This document shows, piece after piece, positions 1 through 12,642 of a DNA stretch of 64,000 nucleotides. The notes beneath the pieces were generated by a model. The model was not told the origin of the DNA. It saw nothing but the letters and a program-made list of their open reading frames with translations, and made no database searches. Origin of the DNA: Cubamyces lactineus. Lineage: Eukaryota; Basidiomycota; Agaricomycetes; Polyporales; Polyporaceae. The DNA lies in contig JACDTU010000017.1 in the NCBI GenBank assembly GCA_022376465.1, positions 372,001 to 436,000 of the forward strand. The letters are read 5' to 3'. The translations under genes and the position numbers were made by a program. How positions within the stretch are numbered: position 1 is the first letter of the stretch; each line of letters starts with the position of its first letter.

Positions 1-2203
1 AAGCTCCTACCTCAACCGGGAGATTGAAGACATTCTTCATTGAGGATGCCACCAAGACACTATGTTAGCACTGTGCAAGCGTAACATTGCTCGTACCTGA
101 CGATCAGCCTCGCAAACAGCGAAGGGAGCAGTACTTCCCGAAATCTGAGGCCTACTCTGCCGCTGGAGAACTGGGACGACCATACATTGACTGTCTCTAT
201 CAAAAGGTGAGACTCACACTGATAAGCTGTATGCGACATAGCATCACTACAGCGGGAGTTAGTAACTATCAGAGCTCAACTATCTGAGGAGGAAAGTTGA
301 CAGATTCAACATCCCGACTCAGCGACTCGTCGAAGTGCTTAGCGCTCAACGTTTTAACGCTCACTCATCTTATCCATCCTTACGTAATACTTATCACTCG
401 CTACTTCCGATAACTCCCAGTAAGATCAACTTTTAGACTCCTTTTACTCGATTACTGAGTACTGACGACGCCCCTCTATCCTAGTGCATTCACGGCCTAT
501 CAAGTCGTCCAACCCGAGTGTGGAGGCTACGAATCACGATGCCAGCGCCGCTCTGAAGACTAAAACCATCTCGCCCGTGCTTCAACTTGAGCTCGCAAGA
601 CTCCCTTCTGCGCTGCTGGCCAGATATGCTAGGTACGGGTTCTATTGCGGTCATATGCTCTCGAACCCGTCTATAGCGGGCACATCGCGTTCCTTAGAGA
701 TGCCACAAGTGCTGCAGCGATCTTCTCGCTTGCCACTGACCCGGATACCAGTCAGATGATGCAGCCGCAGCATTCGTGATAGACGTGTGCGAGCGGCGGT
801 TCAGGCAAAGGGATGAGCTGCTTTGTGCTGGGTTTCGTGGACGGTGGTTCTCCTTGCTGGAGGGCACGCGAAGCAAGAGGTGGTCATGCGACCTTGCTCG
901 TGAAGCTGCGTTGTAACCTGGCTGCGGCTGCCAATTCGAATGTGCTCCAGTTGCAGTGGAAGTCTCATCGATGCGGAACCACAAGATGCTAATTGGGAGG
1001 GACATCGTCGTCCTTTCTCACTGCGGTAGCCTGAGCCTGTTCCATGGGTCTGCCCTCACTCTTTACGCAGCATTCTGCTGCACGGGCCGTATCACGTTTG
1101 AATTGGAACGCTCTCACCGTCTAAGTTCACACGAGAGAAGCATCTCAGGCATCGTTGCGAAGCTTCGTGTGTATCTATATCCTACCGCAGTACGAAGACC
1201 AAGTCATCTACCGCAGCAGCATACCTCATTGGCTGATGTTCCGGCATGGGCGGTGTTATTGAGATATATAAACCCCGGTATGCCTCAAGGTCATCCCCAA
1301 TGGACTTCGTTATACGATGGTTAACCCAGGTGCGTCACCACGATTCCCTCAGTCACTGCATAATCACCTCACACTTCCTCCATATGCAATTCTGATTTAG
1401 ATCTGATCGTCAATGTATCGCCCATCATAGGATGCACTGCATACTAGGGCGGTCTGTGGCGACAGCGAACGTGTGCGTGCTACTCTACTTTTCCCGCCGC
1501 TTCCAGAGCTCACCATTAACTCTCACACCCAGTGGCCGATAGCGGGCTTTTGAGCTTCGCGTGGGCCAATGCGGCTCGGGGTCGTTGGACTCCCGCTTGC
1601 GTAATCTCCGGGAGGAGGAGGCAGACATGTCTTCTCCTCCGGGCGATTGCGTCCAGGTGTGCCGGAATTCTCAAACAAATATCCAGGACATTGCCGCCTC
1701 AGGGGGTGTTCTTCGCAGCAATTGGAGTCAGGTTTTGGTCGTGCGCGCGCATCGTGCGAAGTTCCACCGGGCGGTATTAGGGGCGGACCGCGCTGCCAGG
1801 CAAGACAACGGCGCTGGTGACCTCCACAAAATAGCAATTTTTAGGAGAACGTCGAGTAGTTGGTGTAATGAAGAGTATTTCTACGGTGGATGCCATGTTA
1901 AGCGTTCTGAAAGGAGTCATAGTGTTGTATTGTACGCAGAATTGCAGTATGCATCACAAGCAAGGTAGGTATTGTACATGATGATCTACATAACTACACC
2001 AAGGTGTCACACAAAGTTTTTGGTGTGGTACTGTATTGTGGTGTACAGAAAGAAGGCGAACTTCTCGGTCCCGACAACGAGAATGGATGAGAATGATGCA
2101 GAATATACCCGGCTACTGCCACTATTACTACCACTCACAGCCGTGTCGCTCCTTCCGCTTCCGTCGTCCGTACAACTCAGGAAGTAGTGCCGGCGGTCAT
2201 GGG
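1..2203. other. No convincing gene (2.2 kb)
   Basis: Only short, overlapping reading frames occur on both strands, the longest about 135 codons (1561-1968), and none has a recognisable domain, signal peptide or chain of exons. The first 42 bases can be read as the tail of a frame ending at a TGA near base 42, so the end of a gene lying outside the window is possible but cannot be shown. Confidence 0.5.
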
Positions 2204-4800
2204 CTACGTCCGATACCGATCCGGGACTTTGTCATGTATCGACCAGCCGCAAGCGCTAAGCCCAGCTCGAGGGTTCTCGCCAATACTCTCGAGGAGCAAC
2301 GCAAGTACGTCGTCATGACTCGAGAGCTTTTGCGCGTCCTTCACGTTATCTTCGGAGGTAGGATCCGGTGATGGCGGCGGTTCGCATATGCTGATCTCGG
2401 GGAGACTGCTAAGAAAGGAAGTGACCATCTCCCTCCGTCCGACAGAAATTGTACGCTGTGGAAGTGCTTGGTCCGATGTGCCCGCGCTGTCGGAGTCCTT
2501 CTGTGAACGCGCGGTATCCCTCTGTGAACGCGCGGCTTCCTCCTGTGAGCGTGCATGCCAGTAGACAAGATAGCGAGCTTTCATCCAACGTAGAATCGTC
2601 AATAGGATATGATTCATGGCGGGGCTGAACCATAGATGGCTCCCTGGGTACTGGCCCGTGAGGAGCTCTCCTGTCTTGACCGTCAACATCTTCACAACGC
2701 CACAGTGGAATTCCCCGTTGGGTCGCCTTCCGAAGTCATCGAAAAAGGACTCCAGGTAGGCGCGAGCGTCTGCACATGATCTTGACTTGAGGAATCGCAC
2801 CGCATAGTAAAGCAGGATGTAGAAGAAGGATTCGAGTTCGTCGGCGATCTCAGCAGTTTTGGCGGGATCATGAATGAGTGCGATGGACATGTAGTTCCAC
2901 GTTCCCTTAGGACTGACGTCAGATACTGTTACATTTTCCGCTACCAGAAATAGTGCTCACCAAGCGATACGGCCAAGAGCAGGCGTGTCTGCGAGGATCA
3001 GACTCTTTGATGTCCATGGCCAATTCCCAGTCCGTGAGGAGGCCGTGCAATGTCACGCCCTTTCTATAGCCTTTGAATCCGTCGACGTCCTTCATCTCCT
3101 TGACCGTTGGATAGATCAAGATGTTGCCACGGCTGATGTCGCGATGGAGAATGCCAACTTGCGCCGCAGATCGGTGAGCTGCAGGCACGATATGGTCAGC
3201 ACTGGAGCAATGGCGTTGCAAGCTAATGACATACCCTTTATACAGTCGTAGATGACAGAGACCAGATGATGTCCGTTCTCAAACGTCTTCAACGGCCGCC
3301 CGACCTCTTCTACCACTATGCGATAGTGGACGTGACGTTGAAGAGGACACTTCACGTCAGAAGCGTTGACTTTGCGTCGCTTTGCCCCGTGGGATCGCGA
3401 CAGCATCTCCTGCTGTTCGTCGTCGTCCTCTCGGCTTCGCTTTCTACTCCGGCTCCCAGTCGAAGGCACAGTGCAGGCTTCTGTATTCGCAGGGACAGTC
3501 GGTACAACCACCTTTGGAACGCTAGACACGCCCTCAGAACGCCGCTGCTCCCTAGCGATCTTCTCCCAAATGTCCGGCGTCAAAGTGGATTGTCCGGGGA
3601 GATCACCGTGGCATACAAGTGTCGGGATGCCGAAGAGATCGTTAGCGTTCTGCTTCAAATACTCGAGCGCGACGCCTTCAGCTTCCAGGATGCCGTAGAG
3701 TATGCGCCAAGTATCCTTCAACCATACGAACTTTTTCTTCTCCTCAGAAGCAGCTGGGTCAACGGCGACATAGCCTCGCGTCGCACGACCAATGAGTTCG
3801 TCCTCGAGGTAGCATGGTTTCCCCACCAGGAATTCCCGTGTCGATCCGTCGACCTGGGGAATGGATAGCTTCCAGCGGGGCCAATCTTTTGCCAAGCTGT
3901 TGCGAAACATGGTACGAACGTACTCGAACACGTTATTCTCGCTACCATCGGCCACGGGTTCCCAGCGCTTCGCAGGGAGGTCGGTGGCTACAGGTTGCGA
4001 CAATTGGTCCATGAGCTTGTACTCAGGGGATCCTCTTTTGATGAGAGTCGCAGTAGGATCGAAACCGAGCTGCGCCTTCGACGCGCGCCCGACTCGCCAG
4101 AGGAATTCATAGAGAAGCTCAGGATGGGCGACGTAGTCGGCAGGAGGCGTAATGACGACGCCAGAGTGATCCCAGCGCATGATTCGGAAGTACCTAGAGA
4201 CGACGAAGAGTGTAAAGAGATGCGTGCGAGGCTGCCGACTGAAGAATTTCTCCGCGTCCTTTGTGAACTGGGCTCGGGATAGCTGCGATGACGTGTCCGG
4301 CTCCGGCCCCTGTACCAAGGACGCCTTCTCGCAAATGTTGCGAAACGGGTCATTCTCCGCAACATCGCCACCTTTGAACACGACAGACACAAGGTGTTCC
4401 ACATGGTTGGGTCTTCCGTTTGTAAGTTTACAGCCTCCATGGAAGAGCGCGCCGTCAATCTTCTGGTTCACTGCGGCCCAACCATCCTCGGGATCAACAG
4501 GAGGATGCGGTGAAAGGTCGAGTTTCAGCCCTGGTGCGAGCTTGGGGTCATTCACGACCTTTTTCTAGATTGCAATGAGTTGCCATCACGTCGTCATCGG
4601 AACCATGCGACTCTTAAACTTACGAATTGGTCGACGATAGCCTGCGTGTGCCACAGTTTATCTCCGCCTTGATCTAACTGAGAGAACGCCGCGCGAAGCG
4701 TAGTAGACCTTCGATGGGATTTCCGGTCGAGAGAAACAGGCAAGAAGATGTCGTAGAATTCATCGAGAGAAAGAGGCACAATGTGGTTGTGGTTGACCAT
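2204..4800 (-). CDS. FunK1-type fungal protein kinase
   Basis: Probable Ser/Thr-type kinase of the FunK1 family, which is expanded in Agaricomycetes; its substrates are not known. My model has four exons (4800-4624, 4564-3235, 3178-2961, 2905-2204) that join in phase to about 808 residues. Visible landmarks are the catalytic loop HRDISRGN, the metal-binding segment TDWELA (DWE in place of DFG, usual for this family as I recall it), and a following GTWNYMS segment that continues into an aromatic-rich helical C-terminus. A basic, low-complexity insert (KRSRE, AKRRKV) lies before the catalytic loop and could act as a nuclear signal. A short repeated element, ARSQ followed by charged residues, occurs three times near the C-terminus. 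The start at 4800 is the first ATG of the exon; an upstream exon is possible because FunK1 proteins often have longer N-termini. Confidence 0.85.
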
Positions 4801-5205
4801 CTTCACGCCAGGTCGCTGTCAGGTATGTGAAGGTCAGGCTGGGGGGCACCACGAGCACGGAACAATTCGATGGACGCTGCCTCAGTGTGCGGCTCAGATT
4901 AGCCACGGAAGCCAAGGTGGTGAGAGGGAGAGGGAAGACTTACCGGATGCAATGCTATTATATAGTGGTGATGAATGTCCAAGGGTTGTGGCTAACTTCT
5001 GGTGGCTAGGATCTGCAGTCCGGACCGGCTCGAAACGGCAGTGGGCTGAGGGAACAATGGAAGAGAGCGTATTGTTCGACGAAAAGGGATCCGGGTGAAC
5101 ATTCTCCGCCAGAGTCAATCTGATAACGGTCTCCGGGAGAGGCTGAGCGGTCTCGTTTTTCAACAAACAAGAAGCGCCCGTGAACATCACTTGTTGTCGG
5201 TCGGG
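4801..5205. other. Intergenic spacer
   Basis: This lies between the FunK1 start and the end of the polymerase gene, both on the minus strand. It should hold the FunK1 promoter and possibly a 5' untranslated exon. A splice-acceptor-like CAG lies just upstream of the assigned FunK1 ATG, so a small upstream exon cannot be excluded. Confidence 0.4.
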
Positions 5206-7601
5206 TCACAAGTCCGCGTTGCGCCACGTCGGGTCGATCCACTCCAACCCGAACAAATCGAAGACCTCCTTCTCAGTCTTCGGGTAGATCTCTTTCGAGT
5301 CGTACCTTCGAGTACTTTGTTGGCCCAGGTAAGCAAGCCCGCTCTTCTGAGGACACAAACCGTAGACGACGTACATGCCAGAACTGTCAAACTTCATCCC
5401 AAGCTTGTCCTTCGCCCACTGCCGCAGGTCGCGCTGGAACATGATCGATCCGCTCCTGCTCACTCGTTAGTACCGTCGCATAGCAAGCTCCGAGATCTAT
5501 CGCGGACGTACCATCCAATCACGGCAGTCCAGTAAACTTCTGGAGGTGCGAAGATGAGATCAAGCCGCCGACGGATGCCAGTGTGGAACGAGGACTCGGG
5601 CGGGAGGATGAACACCGTCAATGACTTTTCGAGCGAGTCCCAGTGCGTAGTACGCAGTGGATTGTGCCCGTGGAACCCTGATAGGTCTGTTCACAACAGT
5701 TAATGGGGCGGTCAAACTGTAGAAATAGGGGCATTAAGCATACGCATAACGTGAGTGACCATGCCTAGTCAAGATATCAGTGTCGTGATATGAAAAAGGT
5801 CAGTAGCAAAACAGACCTCGTTCGTGCAGTCTCTTTACGAATCGTTTGCACAGGCCCCTGACCTTCGCCACCTCAGGATGGGTGAAGACGATGTCAACAT
5901 CGTTGCTTTCCGGTTTACCTCGCCTATACCTATAGGCGCGTCAAGCACTGCTCGCTCTACAAGGTTGCACCCGCATTGCCTAACGCACCCGCCTACTATG
6001 GTCGACACGCAGCCTGGCTCCAGCTCATCCAGTTCGCGCATTACGACCCGGCCCATCTCTTCCACTTCGTCCCTCGGGATCCTATCCAATGCATGATCAG
6101 CACTGCAGTTTATGATGAGATCCTGCACGACGCTTTACTTCTTGCTGAGGTCCTCCCTCAGCCCGAGGGCAATCCTGATCCAGCTATCGCTCAGACCTTC
6201 TGAATCCGCGTCTCCACGTTGGCCCCTAACCCATCCGGACTGGCGCGGTTTCTCTTCTATCTCGACGATCTCGTCCTGGCCGCCGTCGATGATCTCCTGT
6301 CGCTCTACACCATAGTATATCTCAAGATCGTTCAGTGAGCGCAAACCTAGGTTGCATAGTCGTCGCGCGGTATTGGGGCCAATCCCGTAGATAGAGCTGA
6401 ACAGTGCCAGAGCCTGAAAACGCTCGGAGGATTTGATGGTTTCTGAGAAAGGGCATCGATGCAGATGAACCATCTGCGAATGACCGAATCGACGTGGGAC
6501 ATACGTGCTTCAGTAATCTTGCCGCTGTCAAGATACTCTTCAACCTGTGCAGGTGCTAGGACGTCGATACAAGGTCTACTTGCAAAGAGAATTGTACGTA
6601 CGAGCCCGGATATCTTCACGCCTATATATGGCAGCTTCTGGACCTGCTTGAGCGAACGAATTTTTTCAGGATACGCTGCAAGTACTGTGTCAGGTGGGCA
6701 TTGGTCGAACGCAACTAAGAGCGTACCTTTGATGACAGAAATCGCACGTTGATAACTCAACGCGCTACGCTCCTCGCCCTCTAGCGCGCGACTCTGCCTA
6801 ATGATGTCAAGCCCCCGCGCGAGGTCCTGGTTAGGACATAAGAGTGGTGAAGCCCTCTGACAAGCATAGCGTGATTTATAGTCTAATTTGGCGAGGTTAG
6901 TCGGAATAGGGGGATCTGGCGGCAACAGGTTCGCCGGGATGGCTACAGGTTGCTTGGGATGTGTTGAGGCACCTGGAGAAGTCGGTGGTGACGGAAGATA
7001 TATTCGACGAGCTGACTGCGGAGAGCCAGTTGGGGATGCAGGAACAGAGGAGGCGGAACATGCGCAGGGTTTGCAGTTACAGTCTGGACAATGCTCGATG
7101 GTGGTCTGTTGCAAATCCTCGATCGCAATGTACTTGTCGCACGGTAGGGCTGAGCCGTGTTCCACGGATTCGCGAAGCCACTGAGGAGTAACTACTGCTT
7201 TCGCTTTCTACAACAGCGAACGTGAGTTTTCCGTGAACGTACCCGTTACAATGATAGAATTCGGCGTCCATCTACCCCATACTCAGGGGTATCGCTCGTG
7301 GACTTACAGCAATGTCCCATGGTACGTGTCTTTCGAGGCGGCGCCGCATAGTTACGACAGTGAGGATGACATCCGCATCCGCGGCGCTCGTGCATACACC
7401 CTTCGTGTGACGTTCGGCAAGGCTGAACAGTTCGGCGATGGTGGGGACATCAAGTTTTGCCTGCACTATGTAGACTTTGACTTCAGGAAGAGCCTTCGTC
7501 ATCGATGTTTTGCGGTGTTTTGCAAAAGGAAGGAAAGACGACGACGATTCGGATGGCGATCCAGTTTGTGTGGGATCCGGTGCCGGTCGTTTGAATGGCA
7601 T
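5206..7601 (-). CDS. Family X DNA polymerase with N-terminal BRCT (Pol lambda/Pol IV-like)
   Basis: Gap-filling repair polymerase expected to act in nuclear base excision repair and end joining. Exon 1 (7601-7308, ATG at 7601) encodes a short Ser/Pro leader and the first part of a BRCT domain, completed in exon 2 (from 7207), which includes VVTPQWLRESVEHG. Next come a Cys-rich linker (HCPDCNCKPC), the 8-kDa domain (SLKQVQKLPYIG), a second helix-hairpin-helix (YGIGPNTA), and the palm with GGYRRGK, NDVDIVFTH and RRLDLIFAP. These supply the three expected catalytic aspartates. The final exon (5463-5206 region) carries the thumb end, KTEKEVFDLFGLEWIDP. I followed at least eight exons with GT-AG junctions in phase. 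The GGYRRGK motif is completed only by the acceptor that retains TATAGG, which supports that junction. The gene looks intact. Confidence 0.88.
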
Positions 7602-8075
7602 CGTGTATAGTATATTCAGCTCTTGCCGTGGGGTTCGCGCGCACGAGCACTGGGCCCTAATACCTTGTACCAATAGCGCCCAGTAATATCTTCAGAGACA
7701 GGGGCCGGGATCTTCCCAACAGGCGTAGACTCGGATACCCGAAGGCGCGGAGGACAACGTAAGATGTGACCATGCGGCTCCACATGACAGTTTGCATGAA
7801 TGTGACATGCTGGATTTTGTGACACCAGTGGCCGCTTGTGGCCTGAGCGGTAGCGGCGTCGTCGCTTGCAAAGACTTGACCGGAACTGCCTCGTACCAGG
7901 TGTCAGGTCTGAACCGAGGACGAACGCAGTACTACGGGCGGCGCGAGCAGGGCACTGTGAATACTGTATGTCTATCTGAAGCACCATTACGCCAAGATCT
8001 ACGGTACTTTACGCCCTCCATAGCAGTCCTCAAGCGACGCACCACTGTGTGCTGCCACTCCCCTCCATATCGAGT
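7602..8075. other. Intergenic spacer
   Basis: Between the polymerase start codon and the end of the next minus-strand gene. It presumably contains the polymerase promoter and the upstream gene's 3' end. Frames here are short and show no recognisable domain. Confidence 0.4.
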
Positions 8076-9714
8076 CTACCACCCGCTACCCATCATCTTC
8101 TTCAGAGCATCAAGTAAAGCGCCCCGGTTCTTCTCCTTCTCCTTCTGCGCCTCCTCTGCAACCTGCTTCGCTTCAGCCTCTTTCTGCTCCTCCGCTGCTT
8201 GGTCTGGCAGCGGCGTCTTCGCATGCTGGCGCGCGAGCATGAGGATGCGCTCGCGCTGCGAGAGGCGTGCGGGGCGGGGCGTCTCCGGTGCCGTAGTATC
8301 GGTGGATGCCGCTGATTGTGAAGGACCAGCTGAAGCGTCTTGCACAGGGATCGTCATGTCATTAGCGGAGTTTGATGGAGCAGCGGTCTCAATAGCAGGT
8401 GAAGACGGTTCAGATAGTACGTCGGACGAGCTCTCGGTTGCGGACAACGTTGTATCCGGCCCGCGAGAGGGATCCGCTGCATTGTGGCTGCTCTCGGCGC
8501 CGTGATGTTTGTTGTAGTGGGGATCGACGACTTCAGGAGAGGGGGTATCCGCGTTCTCCACCGTAGACTCCGTGTCTTGAGCGGGGGTGGAATCCCGCGA
8601 CCGCTGCGGCTGAGAAGTAGCTTTTGCCGCCGCCACGTCCCTCCACTTCGAAAGAGCGGCATGCATTGCGGGGCGCAGACCTCCCTCGCCATCAGGGGGC
8701 TGGTAGAAACCACCCCAGCGGTAGAATGCGATACCGAACCTCTGGCTCTGCTGCATAGGCCGTCTGTACACCTCCTCAATTTTGTTTTTCTCTATACACA
8801 GGAGAGTGCCAGTTAGTTTGCGGTGTTTACGAAGGATTCACGCGTGACAAGGACGTACCGCTACGCTGCACAACGAGCTCAACAATTCGCGTGGGTCTCT
8901 GCTCGGCGACCTCGGGGGTGGGGAAGGGGTTAATGGCCTTCGAAGGGACGTCGTAATCGGGGTCCCACTGTTCAGCCTGCAGGAGGCCCTGGAGCTCGTC
9001 CAGCCCAACACCACCGGGTCTATCCCGCGAGCTTACGGGCACTTGTACTTTGATGTGGGTGCCGTTCTCGGGGACACGTCGATACGCTTCCTCTTCCGCA
9101 AACTCGGCGATGAAGTAGCCAAGGTAATGTGACGGAACGTCTGAGTCCTGAAAAGATGGTCAGACGTCGTCTGGGAACCGGGTAGTTCTGCAGCAATTAT
9201 GAGAGGTTCGAGGGTACAATGATGGAGAGTGGGCTTGCATGGTAACACCGTGTACAGAAGTTTCGCAAAGCGTAGGGCATACGCGGTGTATGCCACCTTC
9301 GCTTTCACGACCACGTCGACACCTCGCACCACGTTCGTGAAGAACAACAAGACCCAGGTGCATTTATGGAGGAAATGTTTGAAGGAGACTTACTCGGGCT
9401 ACCCTGAACTCCCGCACACGTCCGAACCGCTTCTCCAATCCTCGCACCATGGCGAGGAGCGCAGGCATCCCACCGATTTCGTCCCATGGGCGCACATACA
9501 CGGCATAGTTCTGAGGTACTATCTTGTTCTTCCCATACTGAGTTCTACTCCTGTTGTTGGACGTTGACCTGGTAGTAGCAGAGTCGACAGGTGGGATCGT
9601 AGCAGAGGTGCTGTCAGGCGACGCAAGAGCTTCTGTTCCTAATGAGCGCGTGGCATAGCGAGTGAAGGCCGTGCTCCTGCAAACCCGAGAGAACGCGAGC
9701 GTCGTGGCCGACAT
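8076..9714 (-). CDS. Conserved unknown protein, probably mitochondrial
   Basis: No function recognised. The start at 9714 gives an Arg/Ser/Thr-rich, acid-poor N-terminus that looks like a mitochondrial presequence, followed by a folded-looking part (KIVPQNYAVYVRPWDEI, LEKRFGRVREFRVAR). A central exon (about 9150-8868) contains HYLGYFIAEFAEEEAYRR and WDPDYDVPSKAINPFPTPE. The last exon (from about 8797) begins KIEEVYRRPMQ, then FGIAFYRWGGFYQPP. The C-terminus is Ser/Pro/Ala-rich and ends in a Lys/Glu-rich helix. The segment 9160-9390 may be one 230-base intron or contain a small extra exon (KVAYTAYALRFAKLLYT); I could not decide. Its head-to-head position with a mitochondrial-type gene at 10086 fits a mitochondrial role, but that is inference. 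Confidence 0.6.
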
Positions 9715-10085
9715 GAGGAGCAGTGTGGGCGTGCCTGCGGCCGGAATGGTCCCAGGTCAATGGCGTGGTCGACGAAGGAGAGGTCGGCGCTAACAGAAAT
9801 TCTGTAACTTCAGTCTAGACTATGTGGGCGTCTATCAGCGCTAAGCACAACAAGTAAATACTCGCAAGTAAGCCTTCTGAAAGCCTTTTAAGCAATGATT
9901 GAAGGCTAGTTACAAAATGTTAAACGTTTCTTTGCTGATTTGAATTGCTGCGACTTGAAGGGCGATCAAGGTTTACAACTCGTTCTCGCGCTCTCCTTCT
10001 TGGCCATGTACTCTCCCGAGAACAGAGCAATACAGCCTCCCTCCTCCTTCCACCACCCAGACCTGCAACTTAAAGAGTGTCGTGC
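9715..10085. promoter_or_regulatory. Shared bidirectional promoter region
   Basis: 371 bases separate the divergent start codons at 9714 (-) and 10086 (+). The right half is pyrimidine-rich just before the plus-strand ATG, typical of fungal promoters. No specific factor site is claimed. Confidence 0.45.
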
Positions 10086-10743
10086 ATGAGCGGAACCAAA
10101 CCATCAAAGTTCGCGCCGCACAAGGAGGCGTTGGCCGCCCTCTCCCAGCGCACGCGTACCCCCTTGCCTTCTCTCGTGGTCTCCTTTGCCGTTCTCCATG
10201 AGCTTACGGCAATCCTCCCTCTCGTTGGCTTCTTCTACGGTGCACGCACTTTAGGCGTAGGAGAGAAGCTCGTACGCGCGGTCGCTCAGCCGGAATCCAC
10301 TGCGGTGGATGCACACAGTGAGGCACCTAGCGCGTTGGTATCCCGTCTCCGCGATAGTTGGGCAGGAGAACGTTTCCAGGAGTGGATGGTGGAAGGTGAA
10401 ATCCGAGCAGAGCGTGTAGGACGACGCTATGGCTGGTTCGGGTTCGAGAAAGGCAGCAAGATGGACGCAGCGAGTCCGGAAAGCCAGTCGACCCAGGCCG
10501 CATCCGCGCTTGTGTCCGGTCGTATCGCGGGAGACGTTGCAAATGCGGTTGTGGCATACGCGATGACAAAGGTGAGGATTCACAACTGAATTTTCACTGG
10601 ATACAATTGACCCTCGCGTCGTCCCGTGAAACCAGGCCTTCCTCCCCGTCCGTATCGGTGTATCGTTATGGATGGCACCTGCCTTCTCCAGGACATTCGT
10701 ACAGCCCATAGGCTCCGCCTTCACTCGGATCTTCCGCCGATGA
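10086..10743 (+). CDS. Small membrane protein resembling DUF1279/Mrx11 group
   Basis: Two exons, 10086-10571 and 10636-10743, separated by a 64-base GT-AG intron in phase 0, give 197 residues. The first ATG preceding a continuous frame was chosen; the same frame opens slightly earlier only with a GTG. Visible features are a segment HKEALAALSQRTRTPLPSL, a hydrophobic helix containing AVLHELTAILPLVGFFYGAR, a charged middle (ERFQEWMVEGEIRAERVGRR), a C-terminal amphipathic or membrane stretch (VAYAMTK, then FLPVRIGVSLWMAP) and a basic end. This layout resembles the mitochondrial DUF1279/FAM210 and Mrx11-like proteins, which are inner-membrane proteins linked to mitochondrial expression. The family assignment is from memory of the pattern and is moderate. 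Confidence 0.65.
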
Positions 10744-12258
10744 TGATACGTATGTGCCTTTCTTGGACGTATTTCTGCAAGTTAGCTGATGTGACCCCAG
10801 TTTCACACCAGAAGCCACCCTCGTCGATACCTAGGACATGTGCATGTTTGCTGCCACCGAGTAACCCAGTATCTCCACCCACGGTCGACAGTAAGTCCCT
10901 AAGTCCCGCGAGGGATTTGTCTGACATCCTAAAACACCACCGCCTTCAAATTGCGCACATCGTACAAGGTGATCATCATGGCCCGCGTAGCAATGCCCAC
11001 TGGGTAAAGTCAAACTCAAGCATCGTAACTCATGATGATGAGTGCTCGCCCGACGTCCTCCGCACATGCACCAATGCTACGGGCTACGTTGTGAACTTCA
11101 CTGTTGTCTTTCCCCACTTCATCGAAACGATCATGGAGCGCATGAAGGGGCATGATGAAAGAACGACCATCGGCCTACGAGGCTCGAAGGTGACCGTCAA
11201 CCAGGTCATCACCTCCTCCTGTCTCGCGACACATGTAGTGGCCACTCTTCGAATCCGTCTGTACCATCATAGCACTATTGCAAGCGGTCTCCTCTACGGG
11301 GCATTATGACAGAATTCACGCCCACCCTCGAGCGTGCTTGGAATTTGGAAATGCCCGCCTCAGCGCTTCTTTGTGTTCCGCCCACGTTCTCACAGCCATA
11401 TCAACACAGTGAAGCTCTGCCAATCGAGTAAGCTTCGTTCGGAGACCGACCGGCGACCGTGTGTTGGGTAGCCATGTACGGCACTGATGCGCCCCAGTGG
11501 CTCCACCGATTTCCCAATTCCTCCGGCCCCGGCACCCATACTTCGGGCCCGGGACCATCGTCTAAGGCCGCGTTGCTCAGAGTCCGCCTACATCGGCGTC
11601 GTGTCAAACGCCCAAACAGGTGGGTCCAAAGCCGTGTCACACCGTAAAACCGTCACTAATAATGCTGTGCACCTCTTTGCCAGGCCCTTTGTGAAGCAGA
11701 TCCCGAACCGATCTCCCTTCGACCAATTGTGAATCGCACCCTCAGGCGACGCATAGCATTACCGACGGAACTCATGCCCGACGCATTGGAAATGAGTCGA
11801 AATGTCCAATTATGTGCATGCGACCCTTGAGGCGACGACGTCGCAGCGTCGCACGTGAACATGAGGGGTGCTTAAACGCGTGGGTTCCGGGACTCTTTCC
11901 GGTGACAACGAACCGCAATCTTACGTGTAGTGGATTTCACAGATGATTCGCCGCTAACCTCAGTTTCAGTAGCTGACGTTCGGGTGTAGGTCGACCGTGC
12001 ATGGCCGTATGCCAAGGTGGCTTGGTGCTCACCTGGAGCTTCACTGAGAAGACTTGCCTGTCGTAGAGAAGGATCGACACTAAGTCCTCACAGTGACATG
12101 AGATATAAAGGGTCTGCTTGCGACCTCGTATCTTCACCACTCCAGCCTCTCTCAACTCAGCCAATTCCTCGTTCTCAGCCTTACTAAAGGTGAGCCATCC
12201 AACGCATCCGCCCTCACACTCTCCATCTGATCCCCCGCCAGCTCTCCTATCGACAACC
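10744..12258. other. Gene-poor spacer
   Basis: About 1.5 kb without a gene I can support. The frame 10626-11309 overlaps the preceding gene's second exon and continues without recognisable features. The right end is the promoter of the secreted protein gene at 12259, including its TATA box. Confidence 0.4.
12104..12110 (+). promoter_or_regulatory. TATA box of first secreted-protein gene
   Basis: The sequence TATAAAG lies about 150 bases before the ATG at 12259 and is followed by a CT-rich leader. The paralogous gene at 14535 has a matching element about 175 bases before its ATG. Confidence 0.5.
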
Positions 12259-12642
12259 ATGAAGTTCGCCGCTGCCATCGCTGCCCTCGCTGCCTTCACC
12301 GTCACCCAGGTGTCCGCGAACGCCTCCATCGTCAGCGAGTACGACGCCCTCGGTGCTACCGACCAGGGCGCGCTGCACAACTGCTTAAACAACTACCGCA
12401 CTAACAACTGGGTAAGTGGCACCCCCTACAGCGACGCAACGATCCAGGGCTGACTCCGTGTGCAGGACGGCATGGACTGCGGTGGTCGCGGCTGGTTCAA
12501 GGGCAGCCACAAATACAAGAACCCGACCAACTGCTGGGACGCGTGCGCGGGCCTCATTGTGCAGGCGATCGACCGCGGTGCGACCAGCGTCGAGTGCGAT
12601 GACCAGGAGGGTGGCGCGAAGTGCTGGATGGGTTACCACTAG
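12259..12642 (+). CDS. Small secreted Cys-rich protein, copy 1 (109 aa)
   Basis: Exons 12259-12411 and 12466-12642 flank a 54-base phase-0 GT-AG intron and encode 109 residues. The first 18-20 residues form a signal peptide (MKFAAAIAALAAFTVTQVSA) with a likely cut after VSA. The mature protein of about 90 residues has six cysteines, suggesting three disulfides, and segments DCGGRGWFKGSHKYK and KCWMGYH. I do not recognise a named domain. The paralog at 14535 has the same length, intron position and cysteine spacing. Secretion is well supported; a role as effector, antimicrobial or cell-wall protein is speculative. Confidence 0.85.
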
